Below, piece by piece: positions 44,096 to 44,906 of a stretch of 44,906 nucleotides of DNA. The stretch is taken from assembly GCA_028868855.1 (NCBI GenBank), contig JAGWTR010000014.1, forward strand, positions 1-44,906, in the 5' to 3' direction. Position numbers and translations under genes: made by a program. The notes beneath the pieces were generated by a model. The model was not told the origin of the DNA and made no database searches. It was given only the letters and a program-made list of their open reading frames with translations. Position 1 is the stretch's first letter. The number at the start of each line of letters is the position of its first letter. The stretch is from Burkholderiales bacterium (GTDB lineage Bacteria > Pseudomonadota > Gammaproteobacteria > Burkholderiales > Burkholderiaceae_C).

Positions 44096-44766
44096 CGCAC
44101 ATCCAAGACATCGCCATGACCAGCGCATCGGCAGCGGTGATTCTGTTTGCCTTCTCCTCTTGCACCGTGACGGCCAAGCAGGGCCATGCAGGCGCGACAC
44201 CCCAAGCGAAGCCAAACGCCTCACACATTGCGCAGCTTGAACGCGGGCGCGATGCGTACTTTGCCCAGTGCATCGAGCCTGCGTGCCCCACCACCACGCC
44301 CAAGACACTGGCCGTAGCCGATTCACAGCCATCCCCACGGCCTTCGATGCAAGGCGGCTTGACCACCCTTGAACCAGTTGCGCCGGCTGACGTGACTACG
44401 CTTGCCCCGACGCGCAAGCCCCAGGTGTTGATCCTGGAGTTTGCGACCGACAGCGCCGCACTGTCACCCGCACACAAGACCTTGTTGAACAACGCAGCCA
44501 AAGCATTGCGGCGTGCCGACCGCGTCCTCATCGTTGGGCGTACTGACAACGTCGGCCCCAATGCACCCAATCAGGCCATCGCACTGGCTCGGGCCGCTGC
44601 TGTTCGAGATCACATCAAGCGCGTCAGCAAATCGCTACCTGATGACATCCGCATCGATGCCCGTGGCCTGTGCTGCTACGTCGCGAGCAACGATACGCCC
44701 GAGGGCCGTGCGCGCAATCGCCGCGTTGAGGTCGTGTTCACAGCCTCATCCGAGGGGGTGCCATGA
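44092..44766 (+). CDS. OmpA-like C-domain lipoprotein
   Basis: 224 residues. N-terminal hydrophobic stretch with lipobox-like FSSC (Cys 24), Pro/Thr-rich linker, then an OmpA/MotB peptidoglycan-binding domain: LEFATDSAALSPAHKTLL, VLIVGRTDNVGPNAPNQAIA, ARAAAVRDHIKR, GRARNRRVEV. In ICEs such a protein ties the mating apparatus to the cell wall. ATG 44092 overlaps the transglycosylase stop; ATG 44116 would give a shorter signal. Confidence 0.88.
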   Translation: MTHIQDIAMTSASAAVILFAFSSCTVTAKQGHAGATPQAKPNASHIAQLERGRDAYFAQCIEPACPTTTPKTLAVADSQPSPRPSMQGGLTTLEPVAPADVTTLAPTRKPQVLILEFATDSAALSPAHKTLLNNAAKALRRADRVLIVGRTDNVGPNAPNQAIALARAAAVRDHIKRVSKSLPDDIRIDARGLCCYVASNDTPEGRARNRRVEVVFTASSEGVP

Positions 44767-44906
44767 GACGCCAACGCCCTCGCCCGTTCGCCCACCGCAT
44801 CACCTTCCTGAAACGTGCCCGCACGTTCGCAGGATCGCCCCCGCCTGCGTCAGGCCTTGACGCGCAACCCAGCCAGGAGATTCCCATGCGCACAGCCATC
44901 ATCCAC
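44763..44906 (+). CDS. Start of next ICE gene, runs off the window
   Basis: An open frame begins at ATG 44763, overlapping the OmpA-like stop, and continues to the window end. A second in-frame ATG at 44886 has AGGAG at good spacing and may be the true start, leaving only seven codons visible. The first 41 codons give an Arg/Pro-rich stretch without a signal. Product cannot be judged. Confidence 0.5.
   Translation, partial: MRRQRPRPFAHRITFLKRARTFAGSPPPASGLDAQPSQEIPMRTAIIH

Noticed and set aside
1..44906. CRISPR array, tRNA, rRNA or insertion sequence
   Set aside because: No regularly spaced repeats, tRNA-like cloverleaf, rRNA or transposase gene was seen on reading the window.

Overview
The window is high-GC DNA of a betaproteobacterium, most likely order Burkholderiales. 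The protein styles, the H-NS-type protein and the metal gene sets fit a Comamonadaceae-like host, but no rRNA, tRNA or housekeeping gene is present to fix the taxon. It reads as the interior of an integrative and conjugative element (ICE) or related genomic island: conjugation and regulation genes interleaved with two heavy-metal cargo blocks and a small type VI effector block. No catalytically complete integrase and no element ends are visible, so the island extends beyond both sides.

Layout. 1-3393 (+): 3' end of a CusA-type Cu/Ag RND pump, then a CsoR/RcnR-family sensor, an RcnA/NicO-type Ni/Co exporter and an unusual NRAMP-like transporter. 3428-5435 (-): lemA followed by two TPM-domain genes. 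5533-8761: copZ-like chaperone and CopA-type ATPase (-), with a divergent MerR-family regulator (+). 8802-17456 (-): a tripartite RND operon (outer-membrane factor, membrane-anchored accessory protein, adaptor, RND pump) followed by small Met/His-rich periplasmic genes, two of them broken or truncated. 17637-19728 (+): a divergent CusRS-type two-component system with a CusR-like box in the shared promoter region.

19735-33461 is ICE core: DUF1173, an integrase-like protein with an N-terminal helix-turn-helix but no catalytic tyrosine, AlpA, and a conserved-looking unknown on the minus strand; then on the plus strand an 11-residue-repeat protein, a small unknown, a zinc-finger/Toprim primase, DUF932, an FlhD/FlhC-like activator pair, a TraI_2/MobH-like protein, a TraD coupling ATPase and a DUF4400 membrane protein. 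An H-NS-like gene lies on the minus strand between flhC and the MobH-like gene. 33555-35034 (+) is a PAAR / Tae4 amidase / probable immunity module. 35208-42398 (-) is a second tripartite RND operon ending in an MFS gene. After a structured, terminator-ended intergenic segment, ICE genes resume at 42846: an unknown, a lytic transglycosylase, an OmpA-like lipoprotein, and the start of another gene.

Together the genes suggest an element that pays its host with Cu/Ag, Ni/Co and other cation efflux and is controlled by an FlhDC-type activator, possibly opposed by H-NS. The best candidates for undescribed biology are the terminator-ended structured segment at 42558-42669, the triple-hairpin leader of the DUF932 gene, the tyrosine-less integrase-like regulator, the relaxase-like protein lacking its histidine/HD motifs, and the Tae4 module with a membrane-type candidate immunity protein.
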